DNA from: an uncultured Clostridia bacterium | GTDB lineage: Bacteria; Bacillota; Clostridia; Christensenellales; Borkfalkiaceae | DNA length: 64,000 bases | Assembly (NCBI GenBank): GCA_944328445.1 | Contig: CALVHO010000005.1 | Location: forward strand, 1 to 64,000 | Direction: 5' to 3' | Shown: piece after piece, positions 16,455 to 26,348 of the stretch | Layout of the letters: each line of letters opens with the position of its first letter | How positions within the stretch are numbered: position 1 is the first letter of the stretch | Notes under the pieces: model-generated | Database searches by the model: none | Told to the model about the DNA's origin: nothing | The model's input: only the letters and a program-made list of their open reading frames with translations | Position numbers and translations under genes: made by a program

Positions 16455-16874
16455 TCATTCCCTGCCGCCGCACGAATGCCCGCCGTGGCCGCAGGAATGC
16501 CCGCCTTCGTGGCCGCCGCAGGAGTGCCCGCCCTCGTGGCCGTGGTGCGAACAGGCGGCGTCCGCGTCGTAGCGCAGCGCGCCCTGCAAAAAGGCCTCCA
16601 CGGCCGCGTCCGCAGGGCCCGTGACGCCGCCGTAGACGGCGATGCCCGCCTCCGCCAGCGCGGCCTTGGCGCCGCCGCCGATGCCGCCGCAGATCAGGGC
16701 ATCGACCTGCCGCGCGGCCAGAAAGCCCGCCAGCGCGCCGTGGCCGCTGCCCTCGGTATCCACCACCCGCGCGGACGCGACCTTCCCGCCCGATACGTCG
16801 TAGATCTTGAACTGCTCGCTGTGGCCGAAGTGTTGGAACACCTCGCCGTTTTCGTAGGTGACTGCGATCTTCAT
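16455..16874 (-). CDS. NifX/NifB-associated (dinitrogenase cofactor-type) protein with His/Cys-rich tail
   Basis: A 139-residue protein of the dinitrogenase iron-molybdenum cofactor biosynthesis family. The domain (residues 1 to about 105) has MKIAVTYENGEVFQHFGHSE and ALICGGIGGGAKAALAEAGI. The last 30 residues are a Gly/His/Cys tail built on the repeated GHEGGHSCG pattern, which should bind metal. No nif gene is nearby; in non-fixing anaerobes such proteins occur alone and may handle Fe-S or other metal cofactors. The start MKIAVTYE follows GGGGGAGG. Confidence 0.85.
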   Translation of the reverse strand: MKIAVTYENGEVFQHFGHSEQFKIYDVSGGKVASARVVDTEGSGHGALAGFLAARQVDALICGGIGGGAKAALAEAGIAVYGGVTGPADAAVEAFLQGALRYDADAACSHHGHEGGHSCGGHEGGHSCGHGGHSCGGRE

Positions 16875-16926
16875 GGTTTGCCTCCCCCGCCGCGCCTTCC
16901 GCGCGGCTCTCTTAATTATACACAAA

Positions 16927-16949
16927 CGGCGCGCTCCGTGAGCGCGCCG
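16927..16949 (-). terminator. Terminator of pnp
   Basis: Ten-base stem CGGCGCGCTC with GAGCGCGCCG and a three-base loop, about 18 bases after the pnp stop, followed by TTTGTGTAT on the minus strand. Confidence 0.7.
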
Positions 16950-16966
16950 CTTCGCTTTTGACTCGT

Positions 16967-19066
16967 TCAGCCTTCCATCTTTTCGAGGAGTTTGAGGTCG
17001 ATGCCCTTTTCCCCGATCTTGATGATCTCCACCTTCACGGTGTCGCCGATGTTCAGAACGTCCTCCACCTGGTTGATGCGGCGGTCGCTCATCTTGGAGA
17101 TGTGGATCATGCCGTCCTTGCCCGGGGCCAGCTCGACGAAGGCGCCGACCTTGGAGAGGATGCGCACGACCGAGCCGATGAACATATCCCCCACCTCGGG
17201 ATCGCGCGCGATGGAGAGGATGATGGCCTTGGCGCGCTCGGCGTTGTCGGTATTTTCGCCGTAGGTCGCGATGCAGACCTTGCCGTCGTCGTCGATGTCG
17301 ATCTTGACGTTGGTCTCCTCGATGATCTTGTTGATGACCTTGCCGCCGCTGCCGATGACCTCGCGGATCTTATCGGGATCGATGTTGAAGGAAATGATCT
17401 TGGGCGCGTACTTGGAAAGCTCCTTGCGCGGCGCGGGGATCACGTCGAGCATCTTGTGCAGGATGAAGCGGCGTCCGTCGTTCGCCTGGGCGATGGCGCG
17501 GCGCAGGATCTCTTCGGAAATGCCCTTGATCTTGATGTCCATCTGGATGGCGGTGATGCCCTTCTCGGTGCCCGCGACTTTGAAGTCCATGTCGCCGAGG
17601 AAGTCTTCCAGGCCCTGGATATCGGTGAGGATGGCGACGCGGTCGCTCGCGGTGTCCTTGATCAGGCCCATCGCGCAGCCCGCGACGGGCGCCTTGATGG
17701 GCACGCCCGCGTCCATGAGCGCCAGCGTCGAACCGCAGACGGAGGCCTGCGACGTCGAGCCGTTGGAGCTGAGGATGTCCGAGACCATGCGGATGGCATA
17801 CGGGAACTCGCTCTCGTCGGGGACGACGGGTTCGAGGGCGCGCTCGGCGAGGGCACCGTGGCCGATCTCGCGGCGGCTCGGGCTCTTCAAGCCCTTGGCC
17901 TCGCCCGTGGAATAGCCGGGGAAGTTGTACTGGTGCATGTAGCGGTTGGCCGTTTCGTCGTCCAGGCCGTCCAGCTTCTGCACTTCGGACAGGGTGCCGA
18001 GGGTGCAGGTGGTCAGCGCCTGCGTCTGGCCGCGGGTGAACACCGCCGAACCGTGCACGCGGGGCAGGATGCCCACTTCGCACCAGATGGGGCGCACTTC
18101 GGTCAGCTTGCGGCCGTCGGGACGGATGCCCTTGTCCAGGATCTTGGCGCGCACCTTTTCTTTGGTGAGGTAATACAGGCTGTCCTTGATCTCGCGCGCG
18201 TTGTCGGGATAGACGTCGGCAAAATGCGCGAGGGTGGCCTTTTCCACTTCGTCCTGCTTCTCTTCGCGGGCGGAGCGGTCATACTCTTCGAGCGCCTTGT
18301 CAAGCATGTCCGAAGCGTAGGCGCGCACGGCGGCGTCGATCTCTTCGGGAACGTGGTAGAGCTCCATTTGGCGCTTGGGTTTGCCGATCTCTTTTTGGAT
18401 GTTTTCGATGAACGCGCACTGCTTTTTGATCTCTTCATGCCCGAAGAGGATGGCGCCCACCATCTCCTCGTCGGAAACTTCCTGCGCGCCCGCCTCCACC
18501 ATCATGATGGCGTCCTTGGTGCCCGCCAGGCTCAGGGCGATGGTGCTCTTTTCGCGCTGGGCGTTGTCGGGGTTGATGACGTACTTGCCGTCCACCAGAC
18601 CCACCTGCACCGAGCCCGTGGGGCCCGCCCAGGGGATATCGGAGATGGAGAGGGCGACCGAGCTGCCCAGCATCGCGAAGGGTTCGGGGGGGATGTTGGT
18701 ATCCACCGAGAGGGCGGTGGCGATGACCACCACGTCGTTGTACAGCCCTTTGGGGAAGAGCGGGCGGATGGGCCTGTCGATGAGGCGGGCGGTCAAAATG
18801 CCCTTGTCGCTGGCGCGGCCCTCGCGCTTTTTGAAGCCGCCCGGGATCTTGCCGACGGCGTACATCTTTTCCTCAAAGTCCACTTGCAGAGGGAAAAAGT
18901 CCATCCCCTCGCGCGGCTTTTCGGACATGGTGACGTTGACCATCACGACGGTGTCACCGCAGCGGACCACGCACGAGCCGTTGGTCTGCTCGGCGTATTT
19001 GCCCGTTTCGACGATGACTTTTCTGCCGCCGACTTCGGTCTCGAACTGTCTGAACGTTTTTGTCAT
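16967..19066 (-). CDS. pnp: Polyribonucleotide nucleotidyltransferase (PNPase)
   Basis: 3'-to-5' phosphorolytic exonuclease of the RNA degradosome. The 699-residue protein has two RNase PH-like domains ([20 protein letters not shown] in the first; [14 protein letters not shown] and [21 protein letters not shown] in the second), a KH domain with [12 protein letters not shown], and a C-terminal S1 domain ([27 protein letters not shown]). Length and order are standard. Lies downstream of rpsO as in most bacteria, separated by a terminator that read-through must cross. Confidence 0.97.
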   Translation of the reverse strand: MTKTFRQFETEVGGRKVIVETGKYAEQTNGSCVVRCGDTVVMVNVTMSEKPREGMDFFPLQVDFEEKMYAVGKIPGGFKKREGRASDKGILTARLIDRPIRPLFPKGLYNDVVVIATALSVDTNIPPEPFAMLGSSVALSISDIPWAGPTGSVQVGLVDGKYVINPDNAQREKSTIALSLAGTKDAIMMVEAGAQEVSDEEMVGAILFGHEEIKKQCAFIENIQKEIGKPKRQMELYHVPEEIDAAVRAYASDMLDKALEEYDRSAREEKQDEVEKATLAHFADVYPDNAREIKDSLYYLTKEKVRAKILDKGIRPDGRKLTEVRPIWCEVGILPRVHGSAVFTRGQTQALTTCTLGTLSEVQKLDGLDDETANRYMHQYNFPGYSTGEAKGLKSPSRREIGHGALAERALEPVVPDESEFPYAIRMVSDILSSNGSTSQASVCGSTLALMDAGVPIKAPVAGCAMGLIKDTASDRVAILTDIQGLEDFLGDMDFKVAGTEKGITAIQMDIKIKGISEEILRRAIAQANDGRRFILHKMLDVIPAPRKELSKYAPKIISFNIDPDKIREVIGSGGKVINKIIEETNVKIDIDDDGKVCIATYGENTDNAERAKAIILSIARDPEVGDMFIGSVVRILSKVGAFVELAPGKDGMIHISKMSDRRINQVEDVLNIGDTVKVEIIKIGEKGIDLKLLEKMEG

Positions 19067-19123
19067 GATCTTGTTTTACTCCTTGCCTTGTTCTTGCGGG
19101 GACCCCTGTCCCCTTAAATTGAT

Positions 19124-19151
19124 AAAAGGGCCGAACGAACGTTCCGCCCTT
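19124..19151 (-). terminator. Terminator between rpsO and pnp
   Basis: On the minus strand AAGGGC-G-GAAC, loop GTTC, GTTC-G-GCCCTT, then TTTTATC. One G-G mismatch interrupts the stem. It likely lowers pnp expression relative to rpsO. Confidence 0.7.
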
Positions 19152-19159
19152 GTATTCAC

Positions 19160-19423
19160 TTATTTCCTCAGTTCGAGGCGGGAAATGATGTCCCTGTACT
19201 TTTCGATGTCCTTGGATTTGATGTAGTCCAAAAGACCGCGGCGCTGGCCGACCATTTTGAGAAGGCCGCGGCGGGAATGGTTGTCGTGCGGGTGCTGCTG
19301 CAAGTGCTCGTTGAGGTGGTTGATGCGCTCCGTCAAAAGGGCGATCTGCACTTCGGACGAGCCCGTGTCGCCGTCGTGGCGCTTGAACTCGTCGATGATC
19401 TGCGTCTTCTTTTCCTTTTCCAT
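19160..19423 (-). CDS. rpsO: 30S ribosomal protein S15
   Basis: Primary 16S rRNA-binding protein that organises the central domain of the 30S subunit. The 87-residue length is close to the family norm (about 89), and family sequences [33 protein letters not shown] and RRGLLDYIK are intact. Own promoter at 19504-19532, followed by a terminator and pnp. Confidence 0.97.
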   Translation of the reverse strand: MEKEKKTQIIDEFKRHDGDTGSSEVQIALLTERINHLNEHLQQHPHDNHSRRGLLKMVGQRRGLLDYIKSKDIEKYRDIISRLELRK

Positions 19424-19503
19424 TGTTTTACTCCTTGGAAAGCGTATTCACGCGAACAAAGCTCGGCGAGGAGAACCGCTCGGCCTTGATCACGCATGAA
19501 AGC

Positions 19504-19532
19504 ATTGTACCATATCCGCGCGAAAATGTAAA
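19504..19532 (-). promoter_or_regulatory. Promoter of rpsO-pnp
   Basis: Minus strand TTTACA (19527-19532), spacer 17, TACAAT (19504-19509). About 75 bases of leader precede rpsO. Confidence 0.75.
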
Positions 19533-19619
19533 CTGTTTCGCACCGCTCCCCGCAAGAATTTTCGACGCGGAAGGCGCGCCGTACGCGCGCAAGCGCAGGG
19601 CGGCGGCAGGGCGCGGCGC

Positions 19620-20990
19620 TTACCCCTCCCGCAGGAAGAGCGCGCGCTTTTTTTCGGCCACTTCGCCCGCGCGGGCGATGTAGGACGGGATGTCCTTGGG
19701 GGCGCCGACGCGCTCGATGCGCGCGCCGCGGCCGAAGAGCTTTTTGCTCACCGCGTTGGCGCCGCAGGCGAGGTTGTCGCGGATCTCCTCCATCACGCCC
19801 ACGTTGTAGGCGCAGGCGTGCCCCGGCTTGCACCAGCCCGTGTTTTCATGGTTGCCGGCCATGTATTTCTGGCGGTAGAGGTAGTACGGCTCGTAGCCCG
19901 CGTCCGTCAGCTTTTCGCGCGCGTAGGCGAGCATGGCCGAAACGCCCTCCTCTTGCAGGCGGCTCTCCTCCTCTTTGAGGCGGGCGCCCTTCTTCAAACA
20001 CAGCGTGTGGACGGTGATGTTTTCGGGCGCGAGCTCCACCGCGCGGTCGACGCTGCGGCAGAACTGCGCCACGCTCTCGCCCGTCAGCCCCGCGATGAGG
20101 TCGAGGTTGACGCCGAAGGGGTACCTGCGCGCCATGGCGAAGGCGCGCTCAGTGTCGGCCGCGGTGTGGCGGCGGCCGATGCGTTCGAGCGTTTCGTCGC
20201 AGAAGCTCTGCGGGTTCACGCATACGCGCGTGACGCCGTACTCTTGCAGCAGGGCGAGCTTATCCTCGCCGAACACGTCCGGCCGCCCCGCCTCGACGGT
20301 GTATTCGGTGCCCCGCGGCACGAAGGGCTGCAAGGCGCGCAGCACGCGCTCCAACGCGCGCGGCTCCAACACGAAGGGGGTGCCCCCGCCGATGTAGGCG
20401 CTGTGCAGGGAGGAAAACAGGCCGCGGCAGGCGGCGATCTCCCCTTCCAGCGCGGTCAGGTAATCGTCCACGTACTGCCCCGTGCGGCGGATGTCCGCGG
20501 TGATGAAGGAGCAGTAATTGCACTTGGTGGGGCAAAACGGGATGCCCGCGTAGAGGTCGGCCGCGCCCGCGGAAAAGCCGTACAGTCCCTCCTGCGCGCG
20601 CAGGATGCGGGAAACGAGGGCGATGTTTTCGGGCCCGACGCCGAACTTTTCAAACAGCGGCCCGAAGGGCCGCCCCGCGGCGAGCTCGGCGTAGGCCAGC
20701 TTGGTCGGGCGGATGCCCGTCAGCGCGCCCCAGGGCATACTGCGGCCCGTTTCGGCGCGCAGCGCATCGTACAGCGCCAGCTTCGCAAAGCGCTTGGCGT
20801 AGCGCTTGAATTCGGTCTCGTCCGCGCAGGGCTGCGTTTCGGCAAAGCTGTATTTGTGCCCGCCCGCCTCGACGGTGTTGTAAAACACGTCCCCCTCGCG
20901 GCGGAAGCGGTGGGTGCAATCGTATCCCTCGCCGAACAGGCGCACCACGTCCATCAGTTCGGGGTAGAGAAAGGGTGTATCGGTGGTCAT
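19620..20990 (-). CDS. hemZ: Coproporphyrinogen dehydrogenase HemZ-type radical SAM protein
   Basis: A 456-residue radical SAM protein of the HemN/HemZ group. The cluster motif is CPTKCNYCSF (CX3CX2C) near residue 177, followed by YIGGGTPFVLEP, INVDP-like VCVNPQSFCDETLERIGRRH and LIAGLTGE. HemZ proteins carry an N-terminal extension of about 160 residues, also seen here. They are annotated as oxygen-independent coproporphyrinogen III oxidases, but in heme-lacking clostridia the true role is open. Last gene of the secDF-recJ-relA-MBL-hemZ block, a common clostridial order. Confidence 0.87.
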   Translation of the reverse strand: MTTDTPFLYPELMDVVRLFGEGYDCTHRFRREGDVFYNTVEAGGHKYSFAETQPCADETEFKRYAKRFAKLALYDALRAETGRSMPWGALTGIRPTKLAYAELAAGRPFGPLFEKFGVGPENIALVSRILRAQEGLYGFSAGAADLYAGIPFCPTKCNYCSFITADIRRTGQYVDDYLTALEGEIAACRGLFSSLHSAYIGGGTPFVLEPRALERVLRALQPFVPRGTEYTVEAGRPDVFGEDKLALLQEYGVTRVCVNPQSFCDETLERIGRRHTAADTERAFAMARRYPFGVNLDLIAGLTGESVAQFCRSVDRAVELAPENITVHTLCLKKGARLKEEESRLQEEGVSAMLAYAREKLTDAGYEPYYLYRQKYMAGNHENTGWCKPGHACAYNVGVMEEIRDNLACGANAVSKKLFGRGARIERVGAPKDIPSYIARAGEVAEKKRALFLREG

Positions 20991-21038
20991 GCTCCTATGA
21001 TCCTCTCCGCCGCAACAGGCGCGGCGGTTCCCGCCCGT

Positions 21039-21647
21039 TCAGCGGAACGGGTTGTATTTCCGCTCGTAGCCGAGGGTGGTCGGCTCGTCGTGGCCCGGGT
21101 ATACGTCCATATCCCCCTCCATGGCGAGCAGGGCGCACACGCTCTGCCGCAGCGCAGAGGCAGAGCCGCCGGGGAAATCGGTGCGGCCCACGCTCCCGCA
21201 AAAGAGGGTGTCTCCCGTGAACAGGCTGTTCCCGCAGGCGAAGCACACCCCGCCCGGCGTGTGCCCCGGCGTGGCGATGACGCGGATGTGCAGGCCGCAC
21301 AGGTCGAGCTCGTCCCCGCCGCGGAAGGTAAGATCGGGCGTGAAGGGCTCCTGCCGCACCCCCGCGAGCGCGGCGAGGTTGTCCGCGGAGTTGAGCAGCG
21401 CCCGCTCCCCTTCCGCGCAGCCGACCTTCGCGCCCGCGCGCTGCAAAGCCGCGCAGCCGCCGATGTGGTCGAAATGCCCGTGCGTGAGCAGTACGAAACC
21501 GATGCGCAGCCCGCGCGCCTGCGCGGCCGCCAGGGGCTCCGCTCCGCCGCAGTCGATGAGCACGGCCTCCTTCCCGTCCGCCGTCAAAAGATAGCTGTTG
21601 GCCCGCAGCGGCCCCGCGGGGACGCAAAAAACGTGTAACGTATCCAT
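21039..21647 (-). CDS. MBL-fold metallohydrolase (YqgX/GloB-like)
   Basis: A 202-residue metallo-beta-lactamase-fold hydrolase of the glyoxalase II-like group. Metal motifs: LLTHGHFDHIGG (THXHXDH), ATPGHTPGG, LFTGDTLFCGSVGRTDFPGG and YPGHDEPTTLGYE. The start MDTLHVFCVPAGPL follows from the family. Substrate is unproven in this neighbourhood; genes of this type follow relA in many clostridia. It lies between relA and hemZ on the same strand. Confidence 0.9.
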   Translation of the reverse strand: MDTLHVFCVPAGPLRANSYLLTADGKEAVLIDCGGAEPLAAAQARGLRIGFVLLTHGHFDHIGGCAALQRAGAKVGCAEGERALLNSADNLAALAGVRQEPFTPDLTFRGGDELDLCGLHIRVIATPGHTPGGVCFACGNSLFTGDTLFCGSVGRTDFPGGSASALRQSVCALLAMEGDMDVYPGHDEPTTLGYERKYNPFR

Positions 21648-21741
21648 ACAATGAGTACCTCGGCGAAAACGCGGCGGCCGCGGGCGCGGCCGCATTCCCG
21701 TGCGGCGGCGTTTCTGTACGGCGGCCGCGGAAAAGGCGGAA

Positions 21742-23874
21742 CTATCCCTTCGTCGCCGTGCGGAAGACCTCGTCGATGCGGTCGTCTTCGCGGATCTTTT
21801 TGATGAGCAGGTCGATGTCCTGCTTGCCGTTGAGGCGGACGCTCGCCTCGATGACGGCGGTCTTGTTCTTGTCGAAGCGCGAATTCACGCCCGTGATCAT
21901 GAGGCGCAGGTCGGAGACGACCTGGGTGAGCACGGAGAGCGCCACGCCCTGGTCCTTGGCGCGGATGACGATGCTGGCCACGAAGCGCCCGCCGCTCGTA
22001 TCCGCCCATTCGGCGGGCAGGACGCGGCCCTCCTCCCCTTCGAGGGTGTGCACGTTGGGGCAGTCGGCGCGGTGGATGACCACCCCGCGGCCGCGGGAGA
22101 CGTAGCCGACGATCTCGTCGCCGGGCACGGGGTTGCAGCAGCCCGCAAAGCGGGTCAACAGCCCCGTCATGCCCTTGACGATCACCCCGCCCGTATCCGC
22201 ATGCCCGCCGCGGTACGCGGGCTGTTTGGGCACGACTTTTTTATAAAAGTCGATGAGCTTGAACAGCACCTGGTTCACGCTGATGGCGCCGTAGCCGACG
22301 GACGCGAACATCTCGTCCTGCGAGGAGAAGGAGAATTTTTGCGAGATCTTGGCGAAACTTTCTTCGGTGAGGATGTCGGAGAGGTTGTAGCCGCGGTGTT
22401 TGGACTCGGCTTCGAGCATGCTGCGGCCGATCTTGACGTTCTCCTCCTTCATCTCGCGCTTGAAGAACTGCTTGATCTTGGCGCGCGCGCCCGACGAGCG
22501 GACGATCTTCAACCAGTCCCAGGACGGGCCCTTGGAGGCGGACGAGGTCAGGATCTCGACGACGTCTCCCGTCTGCAACGCGGAGCCGAGGGGCACGATC
22601 TTGCCGTTGACGCGCGCGCCCGTGCAGCGGTTGCCCACTTCGCTGTGGATGGCGTAGGCGAAGTCGATGGGGGTCGCGTCCTTGGGCAGGGAGATGACCT
22701 TGCCCTTGGGCGTGAACACGAGCAGCTCGTTGGAATAGAGCTCGGTTTTGAGGGACTCCATGAACTCCTTGGAGTCTTTGAGGCCGCCGCCCCAGTCGAG
22801 CACTTCGCGGATCCAGGAGAGGCGCTCGGTGAAGGCAGAATCTTCGCTCTTCTTTTCCTTGTATTTCCAGTGCGCGGCGATACCGTACTCGGCGGTGCGG
22901 TGCATCTCGGCGGTGCGGATCTGGATCTCGAAGGGCTGGCCGAACTCGGTGGCGACGGTGGTGTGCAGCGACTGGTACATGTTGGCCTTGGGGGTGGCGA
23001 TGTAGTCCTTGATGCGCCCCGGGATGGGCTTCCAGCGCTTGTGGATCTTGCCGAACACCTCGTAACATTCGTCGACGGTGCCGACGATGACGCGCACGGC
23101 GGTCAGGTCGTAGATCTGGTCGAGCGACTTGTTCTGCGTTTTCATCTTTTTATAGATGGAATAAAAGTGCTTGGGCCGCCCGAACACCTCCCCTTCGATC
23201 TTGCTCTCGTCGAGGATGTTTTTGATCTCCTTGACGACGTAATCGACGAAGTTGTGCCGCTCGTACAGCTTTTGGTGGATGCTGGCCACCAAAAATTCGT
23301 AGGCTTCGGGTTCGAGGTATTTCAGGCACAGGTCTTCCAGCTCGCACTTGATCTGCGAAATACCCAGCCGCCCCGCCAAGGGGGTGTAGATCTCCAACGT
23401 TTCGCGCGCCATGCGGACCTGCCGTTCCTTGGACAGGAAGTTGAGCGAGCGCATGTTGTGCAGGCGGTCGGCCAGCTTGATGATGATCACGCGGATATCC
23501 TTGGCCATCGCCACGAAGATCTTGCGGAAATTTTCGGCCTCTTCCTCCTCCTGCGAGCGGAATTCGATCTTGTCGAGCTTGGTCACGCCCGAAACAAGTT
23601 CGAGGACCTCGTCCCCGAAATTGCTGCGGATGTCCTCCTCGGTCACGGGGGTATCCTCGATCACGTCGTGCAAAAATGCGGCGGCCACGGTGGCGCTGTC
23701 CAGGCCCAGTTCCATGAGGATCTTGGCCACGGCGCAGGGGTGGATGAAGTACGCCTCGCCCGAGGCGCGCTTCTGCCCCTCGTGCGCCGCCTCGGCAAAG
23801 GCGTAGGCACGCAGCAGCATGGCGCGCTCTTCGCCCGTGTAGCTGTCGTAGATCATCTGTTTTGCGGTACTCAT
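21742..23874 (-). CDS. relA: Bifunctional (p)ppGpp synthetase/hydrolase (Rel/SpoT)
   Basis: Makes and degrades the stringent-response alarmone. The 710-residue protein has all the long-RSH domains: hydrolase HD domain with FLHDVIEDTPVTEED and KLADRLHNMRSL, synthetase domain with RPKHFYSIYKKMK and YDLTAVRVIVGTVDECY, TGS domain (VFTPKGKVISLPKDATPIDFAY), zinc-finger/RIS region with FAGCCNPVPGDEIVGY, and a C-terminal ACT domain. The intact HD motif argues for active hydrolase. Start overlaps the recJ stop (ATGA). Confidence 0.96.
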   Translation of the reverse strand: MSTAKQMIYDSYTGEERAMLLRAYAFAEAAHEGQKRASGEAYFIHPCAVAKILMELGLDSATVAAAFLHDVIEDTPVTEEDIRSNFGDEVLELVSGVTKLDKIEFRSQEEEEAENFRKIFVAMAKDIRVIIIKLADRLHNMRSLNFLSKERQVRMARETLEIYTPLAGRLGISQIKCELEDLCLKYLEPEAYEFLVASIHQKLYERHNFVDYVVKEIKNILDESKIEGEVFGRPKHFYSIYKKMKTQNKSLDQIYDLTAVRVIVGTVDECYEVFGKIHKRWKPIPGRIKDYIATPKANMYQSLHTTVATEFGQPFEIQIRTAEMHRTAEYGIAAHWKYKEKKSEDSAFTERLSWIREVLDWGGGLKDSKEFMESLKTELYSNELLVFTPKGKVISLPKDATPIDFAYAIHSEVGNRCTGARVNGKIVPLGSALQTGDVVEILTSSASKGPSWDWLKIVRSSGARAKIKQFFKREMKEENVKIGRSMLEAESKHRGYNLSDILTEESFAKISQKFSFSSQDEMFASVGYGAISVNQVLFKLIDFYKKVVPKQPAYRGGHADTGGVIVKGMTGLLTRFAGCCNPVPGDEIVGYVSRGRGVVIHRADCPNVHTLEGEEGRVLPAEWADTSGGRFVASIVIRAKDQGVALSVLTQVVSDLRLMITGVNSRFDKNKTAVIEASVRLNGKQDIDLLIKKIREDDRIDEVFRTATKG

Positions 23875-26195
23875 TCCTTTCCCTCCCCGCGGCCCGCCAG
23901 GTAGGCGCGCACTTCGCCGTAGATCTTGGAGCGGTCCAGCTCCGTTTTGCCGCCCCGCGTGCCCGTGACCCCGCCCGCATAGTGCACCAGCCCGAGCTCT
24001 TCAAACACTTCCAAAGCGAACACCATCTGCGCGGGCGCGATCGCGTGCCCGCCCGACAGGGCGGCCGAAACGCTGTCCTCCCCGCGCAGGCCGCGGCGGG
24101 CGGCGCGGTAGGCCTCGGCCATGGCCGCGTGCGAGACGTCCAGCCCCGCCCAGGCCGCGCGGCCGTCGGCAGCCTCGTTCACGTACACAGTTTTGCCTGC
24201 CAGCGCGGCGATCTGCGGGCAGGCGGGCGCGTCGAGAAAGACGACGTCGCGGTAGAGGGCGACGTCCGCGTCGGGCGCGGGCGAGACGAGCACGGCGTTG
24301 CCGATGTTGCCCGCCGAGGGGCGGAACAGGTCGCGCCGCAGCCCCTGCGTGCAGCCCGCAAAGGCCGCGGGCACCTCCCCCTCGCACAACAGCAGAAGCC
24401 CGTACGGGCAGGCCGCGCGCGCGGCGGAGATGCGGGCCGCGAGGGCCTCTTCCCCCTCGGCCACGGCCGTGAACGCCACCGCCTCCCCGCACAGGCGGCG
24501 GAGGCTGTTTTGCAGGCATTGCAGCGCCGTGCGCCCGCCGCCTTCGCCGCCGAACACGACATCCCGCACGATGCCGCGCACGCTCTCGTTGCCGCGGAAA
24601 CGGGAAACGTCGCATTCAAAGACCACCGTTTTGGAAAGGTCGGAGCGCAGCAGCGGCAGCGCCCGTTCGCCGCCGAACCAGACGAGGTCAAAGTCTCCCG
24701 CCTTCATGGCCAGGTGGGGCGAGCCCTCTTTGAGCCGCCGCGGCGAAAGCTCCCGCGCGGCGCAGGCGAACAGCGGGCGGCGGTTGCCCACGCCGAAGGG
24801 TTCGAGCATTTCCAACTCCTTGGCGCAGGGCAGGCCGATGCCGTCCGTTTCGGCGGCGACGCGCAGCACGGGCACGAAGTCCTCCCGCCCGTACGTGCGG
24901 CCGATGTAGTCCCCAAGCGCGGCTTTGAGGGGCTCGAAGTCGGCGGCGTCGATGGATACGCCCGCCGCCTGCGCGTGCCCGCCGAACTCGCGGATGTGCG
25001 CCGAGCAGGCTTTGAGCGCCTCGTAGATGTTCACGCCGTCGATGGTGCGGGCCGAACCTTTGAGGCGGTCCCCCTGCCGCACGAAGAGCAGGCAGGGGCG
25101 GTTGAATTCCTCGGCGAGGCGGGCCGCCACGATGCCGATCAGGCCCTGGTTCCAGTTTTCGTCCTGCAAGACGATGACGTTGTCCCAGGCGCCGCCGCCG
25201 CGCAGCTTTTCCTTGGCGGCGCGGTAGGCGTCGTCGCACAGCTGCTGGCGGGCGAGGTTGTATTCCCCCAGCTTGCAGGCCAGTTCGTACACCTCGGACT
25301 CGTTTTCGGAGGTGAACAGGCGCAGCGCGCTCCGCGCGTCCCCCATCCGCCCCGCGGCGTTGACGCGCGGCGCCGCCACGAAGGCCAGCGACTGCGCCGT
25401 GACCGCGTCCTTCTTTCCCGCGAACAGGTAACGGAAGGCGGAGCGCGGCGCGCGGTTGATGCGCTTCAAGCCCTCGCCGACGATGTCACGGTTCTCGCCC
25501 GTGAGGGGGACGGAATCGGCCACCGTGGAGAGGGCGGCGATATCCAAAAGATCGTAGGCGCGGTTGCCGAGCAGCGCGCAGGCGATCTTGAAGGCGACGC
25601 CCGCGCCGCAGAGATTGTCGTAGGGATAGTCGTCGTCCAGCTTGGGATTGACGACGGTGCAGGAAGGCAGCACGTCGGGCAGTTCGTGGTGGTCGGTGAC
25701 CACGATGCGCACCCCGCGCGAGCGGACGTATTCCACCTCGGCGGCGTTGGAGATGCCGCAGTCGACGGTGACGACGAGCGAGGGCGCGTGCTCGGCGAGG
25801 ATGGCGTCGATGGCGGCGGCGGACATGCCGTAGCCCTCCGCCCGCTCGGGCACGTACGCCACGGCGTTCACGCCGTAACGGCGCAGCGCCGTCAAAAGGA
25901 TGGCCGACGCGCCGATGCCGTCGGCGTCGTAGTCCCCGAACACGGCAACGGTGCCGCCCGCGGCCTTGACGGCGTCGATCTCCCCTTTGAGCTCGCGCAT
26001 GCCGCGCATGAGGAAGGGCGAGAGGAAGTGGCGGGCGGACGGGTGCAGGAAGCGGTCGGCCAGCTCGGGCGTATCCACCCCGCGGGATAGGAGGATGCGG
26101 GCGGTCAGCTCGTGCAGGCCGCAGGCTTCCGCCAGCCCGCGCGCCCGCGCGAGCTCTTCGGGCGAAAAGCTGTATTCCGTCACGATCCGTTTCAT
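23871..26195 (-). CDS. recJ: Single-stranded-DNA-specific exonuclease RecJ
   Basis: 5'-to-3' ssDNA exonuclease of recombination and mismatch repair. The 774-residue protein has the DHH-family motifs VFGDYDADGIGASAI, VTVDCGISNAAE, VVTDHHELPDVLP and, in the DHHA1 domain, FGGHAQAAGVSI. A long C-terminal region beyond the core is usual in Bacillota RecJ. The start MKRIVTEYSFSPEE is chosen by similarity. Overlaps relA by four bases and follows secF after a terminator-like hairpin. Confidence 0.95.
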   Translation of the reverse strand: MKRIVTEYSFSPEELARARGLAEACGLHELTARILLSRGVDTPELADRFLHPSARHFLSPFLMRGMRELKGEIDAVKAAGGTVAVFGDYDADGIGASAILLTALRRYGVNAVAYVPERAEGYGMSAAAIDAILAEHAPSLVVTVDCGISNAAEVEYVRSRGVRIVVTDHHELPDVLPSCTVVNPKLDDDYPYDNLCGAGVAFKIACALLGNRAYDLLDIAALSTVADSVPLTGENRDIVGEGLKRINRAPRSAFRYLFAGKKDAVTAQSLAFVAAPRVNAAGRMGDARSALRLFTSENESEVYELACKLGEYNLARQQLCDDAYRAAKEKLRGGGAWDNVIVLQDENWNQGLIGIVAARLAEEFNRPCLLFVRQGDRLKGSARTIDGVNIYEALKACSAHIREFGGHAQAAGVSIDAADFEPLKAALGDYIGRTYGREDFVPVLRVAAETDGIGLPCAKELEMLEPFGVGNRRPLFACAARELSPRRLKEGSPHLAMKAGDFDLVWFGGERALPLLRSDLSKTVVFECDVSRFRGNESVRGIVRDVVFGGEGGGRTALQCLQNSLRRLCGEAVAFTAVAEGEEALAARISAARAACPYGLLLLCEGEVPAAFAGCTQGLRRDLFRPSAGNIGNAVLVSPAPDADVALYRDVVFLDAPACPQIAALAGKTVYVNEAADGRAAWAGLDVSHAAMAEAYRAARRGLRGEDSVSAALSGGHAIAPAQMVFALEVFEELGLVHYAGGVTGTRGGKTELDRSKIYGEVRAYLAGRGEGKE

Positions 26196-26273
26196 ACCGT
26201 CTCCCCTGCCGCGGCGGGCACACACGGCCGCATGCCCGCCGCAAAAAAATTTTCCGCTGGCCTTCCTCTCCGC

Positions 26274-26298
26274 GCCGTGAACGGGGCCCGTTCACGGC
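26274..26298. repeat. 25-bp palindrome in the secF-recJ spacer
   Basis: GCCGTGAACGGG, one central base, then its complement: 12-base perfect arms. It is a head-to-head pair of the scattered motif GCCGTGAACGGGC also found near 6453, 31333-31420 and 39286-39320. Confidence 0.7.
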
Positions 26299-26300
26299 GG

Positions 26301-26335
26301 CAAAAACAAAAGGCGAGAGCCGAGCCCCCGCCTTT
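26301..26335 (-). terminator. Terminator after secF
   Basis: On the minus strand AAAGGCG ... CGCCTTT with an inner GC-rich part, then TGTTTTTG, a few bases after the secF stop. Confidence 0.6.
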
Positions 26336-26348
26336 GCGATCGATACCG

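Noticed and set aside
16455..16874. Evidence for nitrogen fixation
   Set aside because: A lone NifX-type protein occurs widely in non-fixing anaerobes; no nifHDK-like gene is in the window.
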